Positions 16,030 to 24,121 are shown, counted from the first letter of the stretch. The stretch: DNA of 64,000 bases from Candidatus Liptonbacteria bacterium (GCA_016212635.1 JACRFR010000018.1:14061-78060); one strand, 5' to 3'. Notes: generated by a model from the sequence alone, not told the origin. Numbers and translations: made by a program.

Positions 16030-16085
16030 CGTAGGAGAAATCCTACTACTCACGCGGTCCCGCCAAAAGCGGGATTTTCGCTTTT
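16030..16085 (+). ncRNA. putative ~55-nt small RNA ending in a rho-independent terminator
   Basis: Downstream of a strong plus-strand promoter with no protein gene on that strand. GTAGGA-GAAA-TCCTAC forms a perfect six-pair stem with a GNRA loop; TCCCGC-CAAAA-GCGGGA then forms a terminator stem followed by TTTTCGCTTTTT. The unit resembles the one at 3311-3418 in layout (DnaA box, promoter, hairpin, T-run), though the sequences differ. It could be an independent small RNA, or a decoy/terminator protecting the convergent NYN gene. Confidence 0.45.
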
Positions 16086-16756
16086 TATACGTAAAATCTT
16101 TTGCCGGTATAAAATTTGCCAAAGTCAATATATTTATCTTTGATGCCATGTAATTCTCCTGCCACTTTCCCCCGCACGCCAGCAATGCCGATTTTTTTGC
16201 CTTTTACTTTCAGTCGTTCTATTGGTTTTAATAAATCCGAATCGCCAGAGAATAAAATGATTGCTGTCGCTTTTTCGGCATCATCCAGCATATCCATTGC
16301 TATTTCCACATCAAAATTACACTTCGGCTCTTCAATTATCGTGCCGAATTTATTAAGCTCACTCATTAGCTCCTGAATCTTTTTCCTAACGCCTTCATCA
16401 AACAAAGTCAGCGTCCGGCGCTGGAAGAATAAGCCCTCGTCAATATTTTTTGGAATAAACTTCATCGGTTTTGTTCTTAAAATAGCGCCGGCCGTCCTAA
16501 TGCGATTATGGAAAGCTTCGGAGTTTTTCTCGTCTCGCTCATTCAAGCCGTAATAAACCTTAACTTCTTTTATGTTGGGAAAGTTAAACAGTTGCTCCAC
16601 TATGTCCTCTATGCGGAATTTCCACCCTAGAACATCTTGCCAATGGAACATATTCGTTAAATCTAAATAAGCAAAGATTGATGTCTCTTTACTTATCCAT
16701 TCCAAATAATCTTGTCTCACAATAAACTTATTCAAAACGTCTCGTGGAATATCCAT
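16085..16756 (-). CDS. NYN-domain (LabA/DUF88-like PIN-fold) protein
   Basis: 223 residues from the ATG at 16756 (MDIPRDVLNKF), which lies 4 nt after the Mod stop. The longer frame overlapping mod is less likely. It has the NYN pattern: an N-terminal acidic strand FAYLDLTNMFHW, a central EEPKCNFDVEIAMDML (conserved D-x-x-x-x-x-D) and ILFSGDSDLLKPIERL, the G-D-x-D signature, then KGKKIGIAG. NYN domains are metal-dependent RNases of the PIN-like fold. The position inside a type III restriction-modification locus suggests an accessory defence nuclease, but that link is inferred only from context. The composition is as AT-rich as the rest of the block. Confidence 0.8.
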   Translation of the reverse strand: MDIPRDVLNKFIVRQDYLEWISKETSIFAYLDLTNMFHWQDVLGWKFRIEDIVEQLFNFPNIKEVKVYYGLNERDEKNSEAFHNRIRTAGAILRTKPMKFIPKNIDEGLFFQRRTLTLFDEGVRKKIQELMSELNKFGTIIEEPKCNFDVEIAMDMLDDAEKATAIILFSGDSDLLKPIERLKVKGKKIGIAGVRGKVAGELHGIKDKYIDFGKFYTGKRFYV

Positions 16757-16760
16757 AGCT

Positions 16761-18458
16761 TTATTTCGCCAGTTTATAAATCTCAAACGGCAATTGGGCA
16801 AAAACGATGCGGTATCCGTCCAGTTTTTCCTGGTCTAGATATTTTGTGGGCGCGAAAACCAAGCGCTTCTTTGTTTTCACTTTCCCAAGCTCTTTCGCTT
16901 TATCCAGAGTAAGAGCAGTATTTTTTAGATAAGCGAGATCTGGCTTGTAGAAAAGATAAACCTCGTATTCTTTGCTTTCGCCGATAAAATTCTTCTTCTC
17001 GTTTATTTTCTTTTCGTTGAATTCCTCGCCGGTCGCGGTATAAAAAACATAGCGCGCGAGTTCGTTGTAGGAAGGCAGATTTTTGCCCGACAAAATGCTT
17101 TCCATTTCTATCGGTTTGCCGAGTTCAAAATAGCTAAATGTTCCACCTAGTCCTTTTTTGAGATTCTCGTCTTTGGCGGTTTTCACTCCCCTGATGACGC
17201 GCCGCACTCGCTCCGCGGTTATTGTGTCAGTGTAATCTTCCATCTCAACGAGGATAAATTTTCGATTGCCACCATCCTCTTTGTTGAGCGCCAAAACTGC
17301 GTGAGCAGTCGTGCCAGAACCGGCAAAGGAGTCGAGAATTATGGAATCTTTATCTGTTGCAATTTCTACAATTCTTTTCAGTAAACCTAACGGCTTAGGA
17401 TATTCAATTGTTTTTCTCTCGAGAATAAGTTTTAAAAGCTTGCCCCCTAATTCCGTATTGACCTCTGAATCCAACCACATTGAACGAGGTTTAGCGGTTT
17501 TTTGTTCGCCGTTTCGATTCAAATAATCTTTAATAAAAATGTCGAATTCATCTCGACCGCTTACTTTTCGGCCATATATTCGATTAATTTCATCCATCAC
17601 TTTTTTCTTGCCCCACATCCATCTACCATCCCTTCCGTCAGATTTTCTTGGGAAAACTTCAACTGTGTGATCTTTAGTTTTCTCTAAACTTACAATCCCG
17701 TTTTTTGAATTAACATAAATTGGAAAAAACATTTCTGGTCTTTCTTCGCGTAAAGAAGCGGCTCCGCGCTGGCGTAAACCAAGTTCTCTCCATTTCTTGC
17801 CGTCTTTATCTTGCTGATCGTATTCATCAATATTTTCTTGTGTCAGAGGCAAACCATTCAAAATTACTTCGTCTATGCCCCTGGTATAACAAAGACAATA
17901 CTCATGCAACGTAGCAACGTTTTCATCAGATTGGCGACCGCGCGGATTAGCTTTGATCGAAAAGTTGGTAATGAAGTTTTCTTCGCCAAAAACTTCGTCC
18001 ATTAAATCTCTTAGATGATGTTGTTCATTGTCATCAATCGAAATAAAAATCGCGCCGTCGTCTCGCAATAATTCTCGTAATAACTTTAAGCGCGGTGTCA
18101 TCATGCACAACCATTTATCGTGGCGGGTTAGATCGTCGCGATCCACCACCCTCCCCAGCCATTCCTGCATCATCGGAGAATTCACATTGTCGTTATACGC
18201 CCATCTTTCATTGCCGGTGTTGTATGGCGGATCGATGTAAATGCACTTTACCTTGCCCGCATAGGTAGGGAGTAGCGCTTTGAGGGCGACAAGGTTGTCG
18301 CCGTGGATAATAAGGCTATCATCCAGCCGGACATTGCCTGCCCTTTTATCCTTCCCTTCGACCAAACTCAAGGCAGGTCGCGGAATAAGCTCGCGGTACT
18401 TCACCGCCAGATGATGATTCTGGACGAATTGCTTTCCTTTGAAATTCAGTTGGGCCAT
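16761..18458 (-). CDS. type III DNA-methyltransferase, Mod subunit
   Basis: 565 residues. Beta-class order of motifs: DPPYNTG at 76-82 (motif IV, catalytic), then FAGSGTTAHAV in the C-terminal half (motif I, AdoMet binding). The intervening segment (about 175-330) is the target-recognition region. It methylates adenine at the site recognised with Res. Residues 27-36, RPALSLVEGK, are encoded by a short dispersed repeat (18351-18381) inserted in the N-terminal region, which homologues tolerate as a loop. The operon order on this strand is mod, NYN, then res after a 119-nt gap holding the putative small RNA. Start ATG at 18458. Confidence 0.9.
   Translation of the reverse strand: MAQLNFKGKQFVQNHHLAVKYRELIPRPALSLVEGKDKRAGNVRLDDSLIIHGDNLVALKALLPTYAGKVKCIYIDPPYNTGNERWAYNDNVNSPMMQEWLGRVVDRDDLTRHDKWLCMMTPRLKLLRELLRDDGAIFISIDDNEQHHLRDLMDEVFGEENFITNFSIKANPRGRQSDENVATLHEYCLCYTRGIDEVILNGLPLTQENIDEYDQQDKDGKKWRELGLRQRGAASLREERPEMFFPIYVNSKNGIVSLEKTKDHTVEVFPRKSDGRDGRWMWGKKKVMDEINRIYGRKVSGRDEFDIFIKDYLNRNGEQKTAKPRSMWLDSEVNTELGGKLLKLILERKTIEYPKPLGLLKRIVEIATDKDSIILDSFAGSGTTAHAVLALNKEDGGNRKFILVEMEDYTDTITAERVRRVIRGVKTAKDENLKKGLGGTFSYFELGKPIEMESILSGKNLPSYNELARYVFYTATGEEFNEKKINEKKNFIGESKEYEVYLFYKPDLAYLKNTALTLDKAKELGKVKTKKRLVFAPTKYLDQEKLDGYRIVFAQLPFEIYKLAK
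18351..18381. repeat. short dispersed repeat encoding PALSLVEG inside mod
   Basis: CCTTCGACCAAACTCAAGG-type sequence read in frame as RPALSLVEGK. A related CCTCGACAAGCTCGGG lies inside the MITE copies at 24509 and 57526. The octapeptide PALSLVEG is familiar to me as a recurrent repeat-derived insertion in predicted proteins of several bacteria. Confidence 0.5.
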
Positions 18459-18490
18459 TGTTTCGTGAATAAAATGTGTCTTGAATTAAC

Positions 18491-19516
18491 TTACAGCAGT
18501 GTTCCTGGCTGTTTTTTTCCCAAATGCTCATAGGCGGGCGCAAGCGCCACCCGGCCTCCCGGTTTGCGCTGGAGGAAGCCGAGGCTCATCAAAAAGGGCT
18601 CGTACACTTCGGCGATCACATCCTCGTCCTCATTCAGCGCCGCCGCCAGGGTGTTCAGGCCTACCGGTCCGCCGCCGAACTTGTCAATTATTGTTTCCAG
18701 CAGGCGGCGGTCGTGCGGCTCCAAGCCTCGCGCATCGATTTCTAGGAGTTCCAGCGCTTCCCGGGCGGCCGGCACGTCGATCGCGCCTTGTCGATGCACT
18801 TCGGCGTAGTCGCGCGCGCGGCGCAACAGCCGGTTAGCCACGCGCGGGGTGGCCCGGGCGGCGGCGGCCAGGATCGAGACCGCCTCCGCCGCGATTGCCG
18901 TACCCAAAATTTTCGCGGAGCGGGCTAGGATCTTTTCAATGTCATGGTCGTGATAGTAGGTTAGCCGGAACGTAGCCCCGAAGCGCGAGCGCAGGGGTTG
19001 GGATAAAAGATTCTCGCGAGTAGTTGCGGCGATCAGGGTGAAGGGGGGCAGGTCGATCATGAGCGCGCGAGCGCTGGGACCCTTACCCACCACTAGGTGG
19101 AGTTTGTAACTCTCCATGGCGGGATAGAGAACTTCCTCGATCATGCGGTTGATCCGGTGCGCCTCGTCGATGAAGAGCACGTCTCGGGGTTCTAGGTTGG
19201 TCAAAATGGCGGCCAGGTCTCCGGTTCGCTCCAGGGCCGGACCGGAAGTTACTTTAACCTGGCTGCCGAGTTCGCGCGCGGTCAGATAGGCCAGAGTGGT
19301 CTTGCCTAAGCCCGCCGGTCCGGAAAAAAGCAGGTGATCCGCCGCTTCCTTCCTTTGTTTGGCGGCCCGCAGTATGACCTGGAGGCTCTTCTTTATGTTC
19401 GCTTGACCCACAAAGTCATCCCAGTTGGCGGGTCGCAGGGTTAGGTCCAGGGCCGCATCATCCGGTCCGGCATGCACGTTTAAATCCTTATTTTTACTGG
19501 CTTTTTTATCATTCAT
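18491..19516 (-). CDS. ruvB: Holliday junction branch migration helicase RuvB
   Basis: 341 residues from ATG at 19516 (MNDKKASKNKDL). A TTG 36 nt upstream would extend the frame but overlaps the -35 box of the ncRNA promoter, so the ATG is preferred. It contains the AAA+ Walker A GPAGLGKTTL, Walker B VLFIDEAHR, sensor AATTR, and the arginine-finger region LRSRFG, then a winged-helix C-terminal domain (DKFGGGPVGLNTLAAAL and EPFLMSLGFLQRKPGGR). It forms the hexameric motor with RuvA. It is divergently arranged with the structured RNA gene at 19581. The next gene downstream is mod, 32 nt away. Confidence 0.95.
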   Translation of the reverse strand: MNDKKASKNKDLNVHAGPDDAALDLTLRPANWDDFVGQANIKKSLQVILRAAKQRKEAADHLLFSGPAGLGKTTLAYLTARELGSQVKVTSGPALERTGDLAAILTNLEPRDVLFIDEAHRINRMIEEVLYPAMESYKLHLVVGKGPSARALMIDLPPFTLIAATTRENLLSQPLRSRFGATFRLTYYHDHDIEKILARSAKILGTAIAAEAVSILAAAARATPRVANRLLRRARDYAEVHRQGAIDVPAAREALELLEIDARGLEPHDRRLLETIIDKFGGGPVGLNTLAAALNEDEDVIAEVYEPFLMSLGFLQRKPGGRVALAPAYEHLGKKQPGTLL

Positions 19517-19545
19517 TAGAATAGGGGCGGGGTTGGCCAACTCTA

Positions 19546-19574
19546 TTGACAACGAAAATGTTTTGTGCTAGTAT
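19546..19574 (+). promoter_or_regulatory. near-consensus extended -10 promoter for the 19.6-kb RNA
   Basis: TTGACA (19546-19551), exactly 17 bp, TAGTAT (19569-19574), with TG at the extended -10 position (19566-19567). It is the best-matched promoter I see in the window, pointing at 19581 onward, where no protein gene exists. Confidence 0.75.
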
Positions 19575-19580
19575 CTGTGT

Positions 19581-19799
19581 CATTGAAAGCTGGTTGTTAT
19601 TTGAGATCTGGGGGCTTTGCCCCTGCACTCAAGAGGACGGTTTTCAGTCTTTCTTCTTGAGTGTGGGGGCCGGAAACATCCTTAGCCTAGGACGGTTTGG
19701 CTCCGGCGAAACCCATCCTCGGGATTCTTCCAATCTCTTTTATTTTAAAGAGTTTAACCCTTTGGGGACACGCCCCTAGATCTCAGATAATCACTTTTT
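19581..19799 (+). ncRNA. structured RNA gene of ~215 nt, family not identified
   Basis: A strong promoter ends 6 nt upstream. Positions 19597-19615 pair with 19772-19790 in a 19-bp closing stem (TTATTTGAGATCT with AGATCTCAGATAA, then GGGGGC with GCCCCT), followed at once by TCACTTTTT. Inside it, 19619-19634 pairs with 19655-19670 (16 bp, GCCCCTGCACTCAAGA with TTCTTGAGTGTGGGGGC). The remaining 100 nt (19671-19771) include a CTCTTT/AAAGAG hairpin and a CCC-TTT-GGG hairpin. No translated frame is plausible. Length and closed-stem layout recall 6S RNA, but the internal hairpin and the one-sided 100-nt bulge do not fit it. tmRNA, RNase P and SRP RNA core motifs are absent. Confidence 0.75.
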
Positions 19800-19895
19800 A
19801 CTGCCGCCCGCAAGGCAGGTTATTTATCAGCGAATAACGAATTGGTTACGAATTTTCGAATTCGTAGATTCGAGACATATTCGTAATTCGTTGAC

Positions 19896-21578
19896 TTACC
19901 ACTCGATCGGTCCGGTCACGCTTTCCACTTCCGCCAGAGTAGTCAGGCCGGCTAAAAATTTCAGGATCCCGTCGGCTTGCATGCTGGTCATTTTTTGTTC
20001 TTGCGCCAACTTGCGCAGCGCCACGTGGGACGCAGACTGAAGGACCGCTTCCTGAAACTCCGGCTGGTCGGTTTCCAGGAATTCGAATATGCCGATCCGC
20101 CCCCGAAAACCAAATTGATTGCAGGCCTCGCAACCCGTTTGGGTATTGACCGTGGCGGGACCATCGGCCAGAAAGGCCGCGTAGGGAGCTTGGTCTACTT
20201 GGGGCGGCAGGTGTTCCAGAAAGGCGCGGACCTTGGGACGAAGTTCGGCTGGTACCTCTTGGGGCTTGCGACACTTAGCGCATAGCCGCCGCACCAGACG
20301 CTGGGCGATAACCAAAGAAAGCGCCGGTCCGACCGTGGCTGTTTTGACCCCCAGGTCGACCAAACGGGGAATGGCTCCCACGGCGTCGTTGGTATGGAGG
20401 GTGGAAAAAACCAGGTGGCCGGTCAGTGCCGCTTGGAGGGCAATGTCCGCGGTTTCCTGGTCTCGAACCTCACCCACCAGAATAACATCCGGGTCTTGCC
20501 GTAAGATGGCTCGGAGGCCGCTCGCAAAAGTGTAGCCGGCCTCCGGGTCGATCTGGGTTTGCTCGATACCGGCGATGCGGTACTCGATCGGGTCTTCTAC
20601 GGTGATGATCTTTATCTCGGGCGTGAGCACGTGGCGCAGAAATGCATACAAAGTGGTGGTTTTGCCCGAACCGGTGGGCCCGGTATTTAAGATTAAACCG
20701 TTGGGCTTGGCTAGTTGTTGCTCCACCAGTTTTAAGAGGTCGCTCCGGAGGCCCAGTTCGGGCAGGGTTACGGATATCCCGGCGGGGTCCAGGATGCGCA
20801 TGACCACCGTCTCGCCGAACTCGGAAGGGATGATCGAGACGCGGACCTCGATCTCTTTGCCCGCCACGGTGATCGTGAACCGGCCGTCTTGGGCCTCGTC
20901 TTTGACGTTCAGTTTCATCTCGGAAACCAGTTTGATCCGCGAGAGCAGGTGCTCATAGGGTTTTGGGGGGACGTCCCCCGCGGAGTGGAGCAGGCCGTCG
21001 ATCCGGAGACGTATCTCCGCGCCGCCCTGGGTCGCCTCGAAGTGAATGTCGGAGGCTTTGTTCTGCAGCGCCCCAACTATGATTCGGCGGTACAGCTCCG
21101 CGGTACCCACCCGGCTGTAGTCCAAGGAGTCCAACTCGACTTTGAGCGCTTGAAAGGAATTTATTTTGGCGCCCAGCTCCGCGAGCTCCTCGGCGGTCAC
21201 TCCCAGGGTGCCGGTGATGTCCGCTGTGGGTAGGGAGATGAAGCGGTAAAAGGCCCAGGCTTGGTCCAAGCTGGACTGAGAGCCCACGTAAATTTTGACT
21301 TTCAATTTTTTCTGGATCAAACCCGCGACTAATTTTTTGGCCGGCTCCAGGTGGGGGTCGAACATGACCAGCGCCAGTTCGTGCGCTCGAATTTGGATGG
21401 CGGCGGTTTGAGTCGCTTTGGCATCGGCTTCGGGCAGGAACTTCATGGCCTCGAGCGATATTGGTGTTTTACGCAGGTCCACATAGGGGAACCCCAGGGT
21501 CTTGGCCCGCCGCTCCGCGTCGCGTTCTTCCGCGTCGCGCTGGAGCGCCGCAAGCTGATGTTGGAGGTTGGAGGGCAT
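19896..21578 (-). CDS. pilB: type IV pilus/type II secretion assembly ATPase (PilB/GspE family)
   Basis: 560 residues. The N-terminal MshEN-like region (about 1-120) precedes the ATPase core: DIHFEATQGG, Walker A GPTGSGKTTT at 300-309, Asp box TVEDPIEY, Walker B ILVGEVRDQETA, His box TGHLVFSTLHTNDA. A zinc-binding pair CAKC and CEAC (tetracysteine) follows in the C-terminal domain. It powers pilus extension or secretion at the inner membrane. No pilC, pilT, pilin or prepilin peptidase is in this window. Start ATG at 21578. Downstream, 19833-19890 has a run of ACGAAT/ATTCGT repeats that can fold as a hairpin. Confidence 0.92.
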   Translation of the reverse strand: MPSNLQHQLAALQRDAEERDAERRAKTLGFPYVDLRKTPISLEAMKFLPEADAKATQTAAIQIRAHELALVMFDPHLEPAKKLVAGLIQKKLKVKIYVGSQSSLDQAWAFYRFISLPTADITGTLGVTAEELAELGAKINSFQALKVELDSLDYSRVGTAELYRRIIVGALQNKASDIHFEATQGGAEIRLRIDGLLHSAGDVPPKPYEHLLSRIKLVSEMKLNVKDEAQDGRFTITVAGKEIEVRVSIIPSEFGETVVMRILDPAGISVTLPELGLRSDLLKLVEQQLAKPNGLILNTGPTGSGKTTTLYAFLRHVLTPEIKIITVEDPIEYRIAGIEQTQIDPEAGYTFASGLRAILRQDPDVILVGEVRDQETADIALQAALTGHLVFSTLHTNDAVGAIPRLVDLGVKTATVGPALSLVIAQRLVRRLCAKCRKPQEVPAELRPKVRAFLEHLPPQVDQAPYAAFLADGPATVNTQTGCEACNQFGFRGRIGIFEFLETDQPEFQEAVLQSASHVALRKLAQEQKMTSMQADGILKFLAGLTTLAEVESVTGPIEW

Positions 21579-21651
21579 GGAAGCGAGTTGTCGAGTTTAT
21601 AAAATTTATAAAGTTCGTAAAGTTATAAAGTGGAGGGGCTGGAGGGAAGGA

Positions 21652-21688
21652 AACTTCTACGCCCCCGGACTCACACGGCGTAGAAGTT
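21652..21688. repeat. 12-bp perfect inverted repeat upstream of pilB
   Basis: AACTTCTACGCC (21652-21663) and GGCGTAGAAGTT (21677-21688), 13-nt loop, between the divergently transcribed pilB and the Tat-like protein gene. It could be an operator or a hairpin. The 278-bp gap holds no convincing gene. Confidence 0.5.
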
Positions 21689-21820
21689 GCTTCTTCTCCG
21701 CCCTGGGGACGTGGTTAATTGCTACGTGCTACATGATTCATGATCTATGCCATAAGTGTAAGGAAATTAAGACGAAGTCGCAAAGAAAGTTTCTGGTTTT
21801 GACCAACTAGGGCCCTTGTG

Positions 21821-21849
21821 TTGTAATTTTAGAGGTGGTGTGCTATAAT
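21821..21849 (+). promoter_or_regulatory. promoter for the exported protein at 21857 (likely leaderless mRNA)
   Basis: TTGTAA (21821-21826), 17 bp, TATAAT (21844-21849) with TG at the extended -10 position. The ATG at 21857 lies 8 nt past the -10 box, so transcription should start at or beside the start codon. No Shine-Dalgarno sequence can fit. Confidence 0.6.
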
Positions 21850-21856
21850 CCCATCT

Positions 21857-22576
21857 ATGAAATCACCAGAGGGAACTCCAAGTCAGGGGCAGGATGGGCC
21901 GGAAAATCCAAAGCGGCGGAGGTTGCTGAAAGGTGTCCTTGGTTTGGTTGGATTTGGGGCCCTAACCGAGCGAAAGGCGGAGGCTTCAACTAAAATAGGA
22001 TTTAGTAATCAAACTGGCGAAACTATCGTGATTATTGAGAATGGGCATGGGAAAATAGGCAGGACTACTTTGAGGCCCGGCCAGGTTTCAAGTAAAAGAA
22101 TTTTTGCAACTCAACCACAGGGGAGATTTAACCGGATGGACTTTTTTGTTTTAGAACCAACGGGACGAAAACCAATCGAAAATCCTCCGCCCGAATTTAC
22201 GGAATGGCTCCTAAAAAATGACATACGTTTTGCTGGGAGATCAGAAAGAGAGATGCCAGAGATAATTAGAGGTATTATCAACATCTCTAAAGACGAGGAG
22301 GCAGCTCTTAGGGCGCTTGTGGAGCCATATAAAAAATCTTTAAAGGGGCGGAAGGTGTTGGGCCGCGATAGCGAGCGTAGCTCCGAGGGATTACTAGACC
22401 AAATTGATGGCTGGCAGAAAATTGTGAAGCGAGTCGGGGATCGGGAGGGCGCGCGCGAGATTCCTATTGGGAACTTGCAGGAATGGGTGCCAGGGGCAGG
22501 CCAGGAAAGCAGTATTAGTATAGATTTCGTCCAGGAACCAGATGGCAGAATTAAGGTTGTTAGAAAGTGGAATTAG
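21857..22576 (+). CDS. predicted Tat-like exported protein, unknown function
   Basis: 239 residues. Residues 19-44 carry a twin-arginine-like signal: RRRLLKG followed by the hydrophobic VLGLVGFGAL and an AEAS cleavage-like site. The mature part begins TKIGFSNQTGETIVIIE and is mixed alpha/beta, charged, and without cysteines. There is no recognised domain. The promoter and likely leaderless start favour expression as a single gene. Base composition is AT-richer than the flanking core genes. It may be a periplasmic or surface protein; the Tat reading is inferred from the RRRLLKG box, as no tat gene is visible in the window. Confidence 0.6.
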   Translation: MKSPEGTPSQGQDGPENPKRRRLLKGVLGLVGFGALTERKAEASTKIGFSNQTGETIVIIENGHGKIGRTTLRPGQVSSKRIFATQPQGRFNRMDFFVLEPTGRKPIENPPPEFTEWLLKNDIRFAGRSEREMPEIIRGIINISKDEEAALRALVEPYKKSLKGRKVLGRDSERSSEGLLDQIDGWQKIVKRVGDREGAREIPIGNLQEWVPGAGQESSISIDFVQEPDGRIKVVRKWN

Positions 22577-22879
22577 TTGGTGCGGTTAACGTGTGGGGTT
22601 GGTGAATATTTCTGCGCCTTCCCAAAGCTGCGCGGCTTTCTTATTTTTGTTCTATAATCTAGTAGATACGCTTAATATGTAGTGTATGTGAATTACCCCA
22701 CCTAACCTCCCCTTTCTAAGGGGAGGAGGGGAGGGGTCAGATATTAGATGTGGGTACGCTTCCGCCGAAGACAGATCCTCCAGAGGAAACGACTCATGGC
22801 GAGTGAAGTCGAACCAATAGTGCATGTGAATAATTCGCGTCGTTTCGCGTAGATATTCGCGTAAATTCGCTTCTACCAC
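22577..22879. other. 303-bp intergenic region with repeats, no gene seen
   Basis: Contains a family B palindrome at 22691-22739 (CCTAACCTCCCCTTTC / AAGGGGAGGAGGGGAGG) and, just before yebC, four ATTCGCG-type repeats at 22833, 22843, 22855 and 22865. A possible minus-strand frame (22652-22936) covers both repeats and the yebC start and is not credible. Confidence 0.6.
22833..22870. repeat. four phased ATTCGCG repeats before yebC
   Basis: ATTCGCG, TTTCGCG, ATTCGCG, ATTCGC with starts spaced 10, 12 and 10 bp, about one helical turn each, ending 10 bp before the yebC ATG. A matching array in the other orientation precedes clpP at 61011-61050. Operator function is speculative. Confidence 0.5.
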
Positions 22880-23425
22880 ATGTCTGGTCATTCTCATTGG
22901 GCTGGCATTAAACACAAAAAGGGCGTTACCGATCAAAAACGCGGGGTTTTGTTTTCCAAGCTTTTAGCCGCGGTTACTATCGCCGCCAAGGGCGAGCCCG
23001 ACCCGGAGTTCAACCCTCGGCTTCGGACCGCGGTAGAAACGGCGCGCGAAGCCCAGGTGCCCAACGACAATATCACGCGAGCCATTAGGCGCGCCGCTGA
23101 CACCTCTGCTGTTTTAGAAGAATTAATGTTCGAGGCCTACGGTCCCGGCGGGACGGCGATCTTGATCGAGGCGATCACCGACAGCCGCAACCGGACCGTT
23201 GCGGAGGTGAAGCATATTCTCTCTGAACGGGGAGGGAAGTGGGCGGATTCAGGCAGCGTCCAGTGGGCCTTTGAGCGTGTTTCTGGTTCGGATGGTTTGA
23301 AGTGGCAGGCAAAATTTCCCATGGAGTTATCCGCCGCCGATATGGAACAGTTAAAAAATCTCCTGGGGGCCATAGATGAGCATAACGATGTACAGGAGGT
23401 TTATACTAACGCTAAATTAGAATAA
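22880..23425 (+). CDS. yebC: YebC/PmpR-family protein, short form
   Basis: 181 residues against about 240 for the family. The N-terminus SGHSHWAGIKHKKGVTDQKRG is the diagnostic YebC start, followed by PDNNDNI-like QVPNDNITRAIRRA and GPGGTAILIEAITDSRNRT. The C-terminal domain is shortened. YebC-type proteins bind DNA and act as regulators, or assist translation of difficult peptides at the ribosome; which applies here is unknown. ruvC follows 83 bp downstream, preserving the common yebC-ruvC order even though ruvA and ruvB have moved away. Start ATG at 22880. Confidence 0.88.
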   Translation: MSGHSHWAGIKHKKGVTDQKRGVLFSKLLAAVTIAAKGEPDPEFNPRLRTAVETAREAQVPNDNITRAIRRAADTSAVLEELMFEAYGPGGTAILIEAITDSRNRTVAEVKHILSERGGKWADSGSVQWAFERVSGSDGLKWQAKFPMELSAADMEQLKNLLGAIDEHNDVQEVYTNAKLE

Positions 23426-23508
23426 AGAATGGAGAATTAAGAATTAGGGGGGGTTATGCTCTCGTTATTTTTGCTTAATTCTATATTCTAACTTCTAAAT
23501 TCTACCCC

Positions 23509-24024
23509 ATGATTATCCTCGGCATCGACCCGGGCTCGCGGCGAATGGGATATGGTGTGGTGGAACAATCCGGCCCGCAACCGGTGTTTGTAGCCGCCGG
23601 CGTTTTACCGGTCACCGCCCGAACCGAGCCGGAGGCGCTCCAGGAGATCAAAACCGGTTTGGATGCGCTGCTGCGCAAGTATCGGCCGTCCGCGGTCGCG
23701 TTGGAGAAGCTGTTCTTCGTGCGCAATCAGAAAACAGGCATTGCCGTAGCCCAGGCGCGGGGAATCGCGCTACTCGCGGCCGCGCAAAAGGGTTTGCCGG
23801 TTTATGAATTCGCCCCCAATGAGATCAAGGCGGGTATTACCGGCAATGGCGCGGCGGATAAGCGGGCGGTGCTTAAAATGGTCCGAATTATTCTAAACCA
23901 GCCAGCCCTAGTGGTGATTGATGACGCTTCCGACGCCCTGGCTTCCGCCCTGTTGGCCGCTCAAAAATTTAGAAATAATTTCAACATTAAACCGAAAAAT
24001 TCTGGGAATAGCGGAGGGGGTTGA
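23509..24024 (+). CDS. ruvC: Holliday junction resolvase RuvC
   Basis: 171 residues. The RNase H-fold catalytic acids are all present: Asp7 (ILGIDPGSRRMGYG), Glu66 (ALEKLFF), and Asp139/Asp142 in DDASDALASAL. RNQKTGIAVAQARG is the conserved dimer/DNA segment. It cleaves Holliday junctions symmetrically after RuvAB migration. The C-terminal NIKPKNSGNSGGG tail is an unstructured extension. The -35 box of the next gene overlaps the ruvC stop codon. Confidence 0.94.
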   Translation: MIILGIDPGSRRMGYGVVEQSGPQPVFVAAGVLPVTARTEPEALQEIKTGLDALLRKYRPSAVALEKLFFVRNQKTGIAVAQARGIALLAAAQKGLPVYEFAPNEIKAGITGNGAADKRAVLKMVRIILNQPALVVIDDASDALASALLAAQKFRNNFNIKPKNSGNSGGG

Positions 24025-24048
24025 CAAACAACCTCCACAATCTATTCT
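24021..24048 (+). promoter_or_regulatory. promoter for the acidic protein
   Basis: TTGACA (24021-24026), 16 bp, TATTCT (24043-24048). The -35 hexamer overlaps the end of ruvC. Confidence 0.5.
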
Positions 24049-24121
24049 GTATCCCAAGCTAGCGATTAATATTTTTAAAGGTTATTTTTTATCAAAGGTC
24101 GGCGGCTACCATTTTTGTGGA

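Noticed and set aside
19581..19799. Confident 6S RNA assignment
   Set aside because: The closing stem and length are suggestive, but the internal 16-bp hairpin and one-sided 100-nt region do not match the 6S bubble layout; left as unidentified.
21568..21810. 80-codon plus-strand frame between pilB and the Tat-like gene
   Set aside because: It spans a 12-bp inverted repeat, has no ribosome site, and its composition is not protein-like.
22652..22936. 94-codon minus-strand frame before yebC
   Set aside because: It runs through a family B palindrome and over the yebC start; no ribosome site or family pattern.
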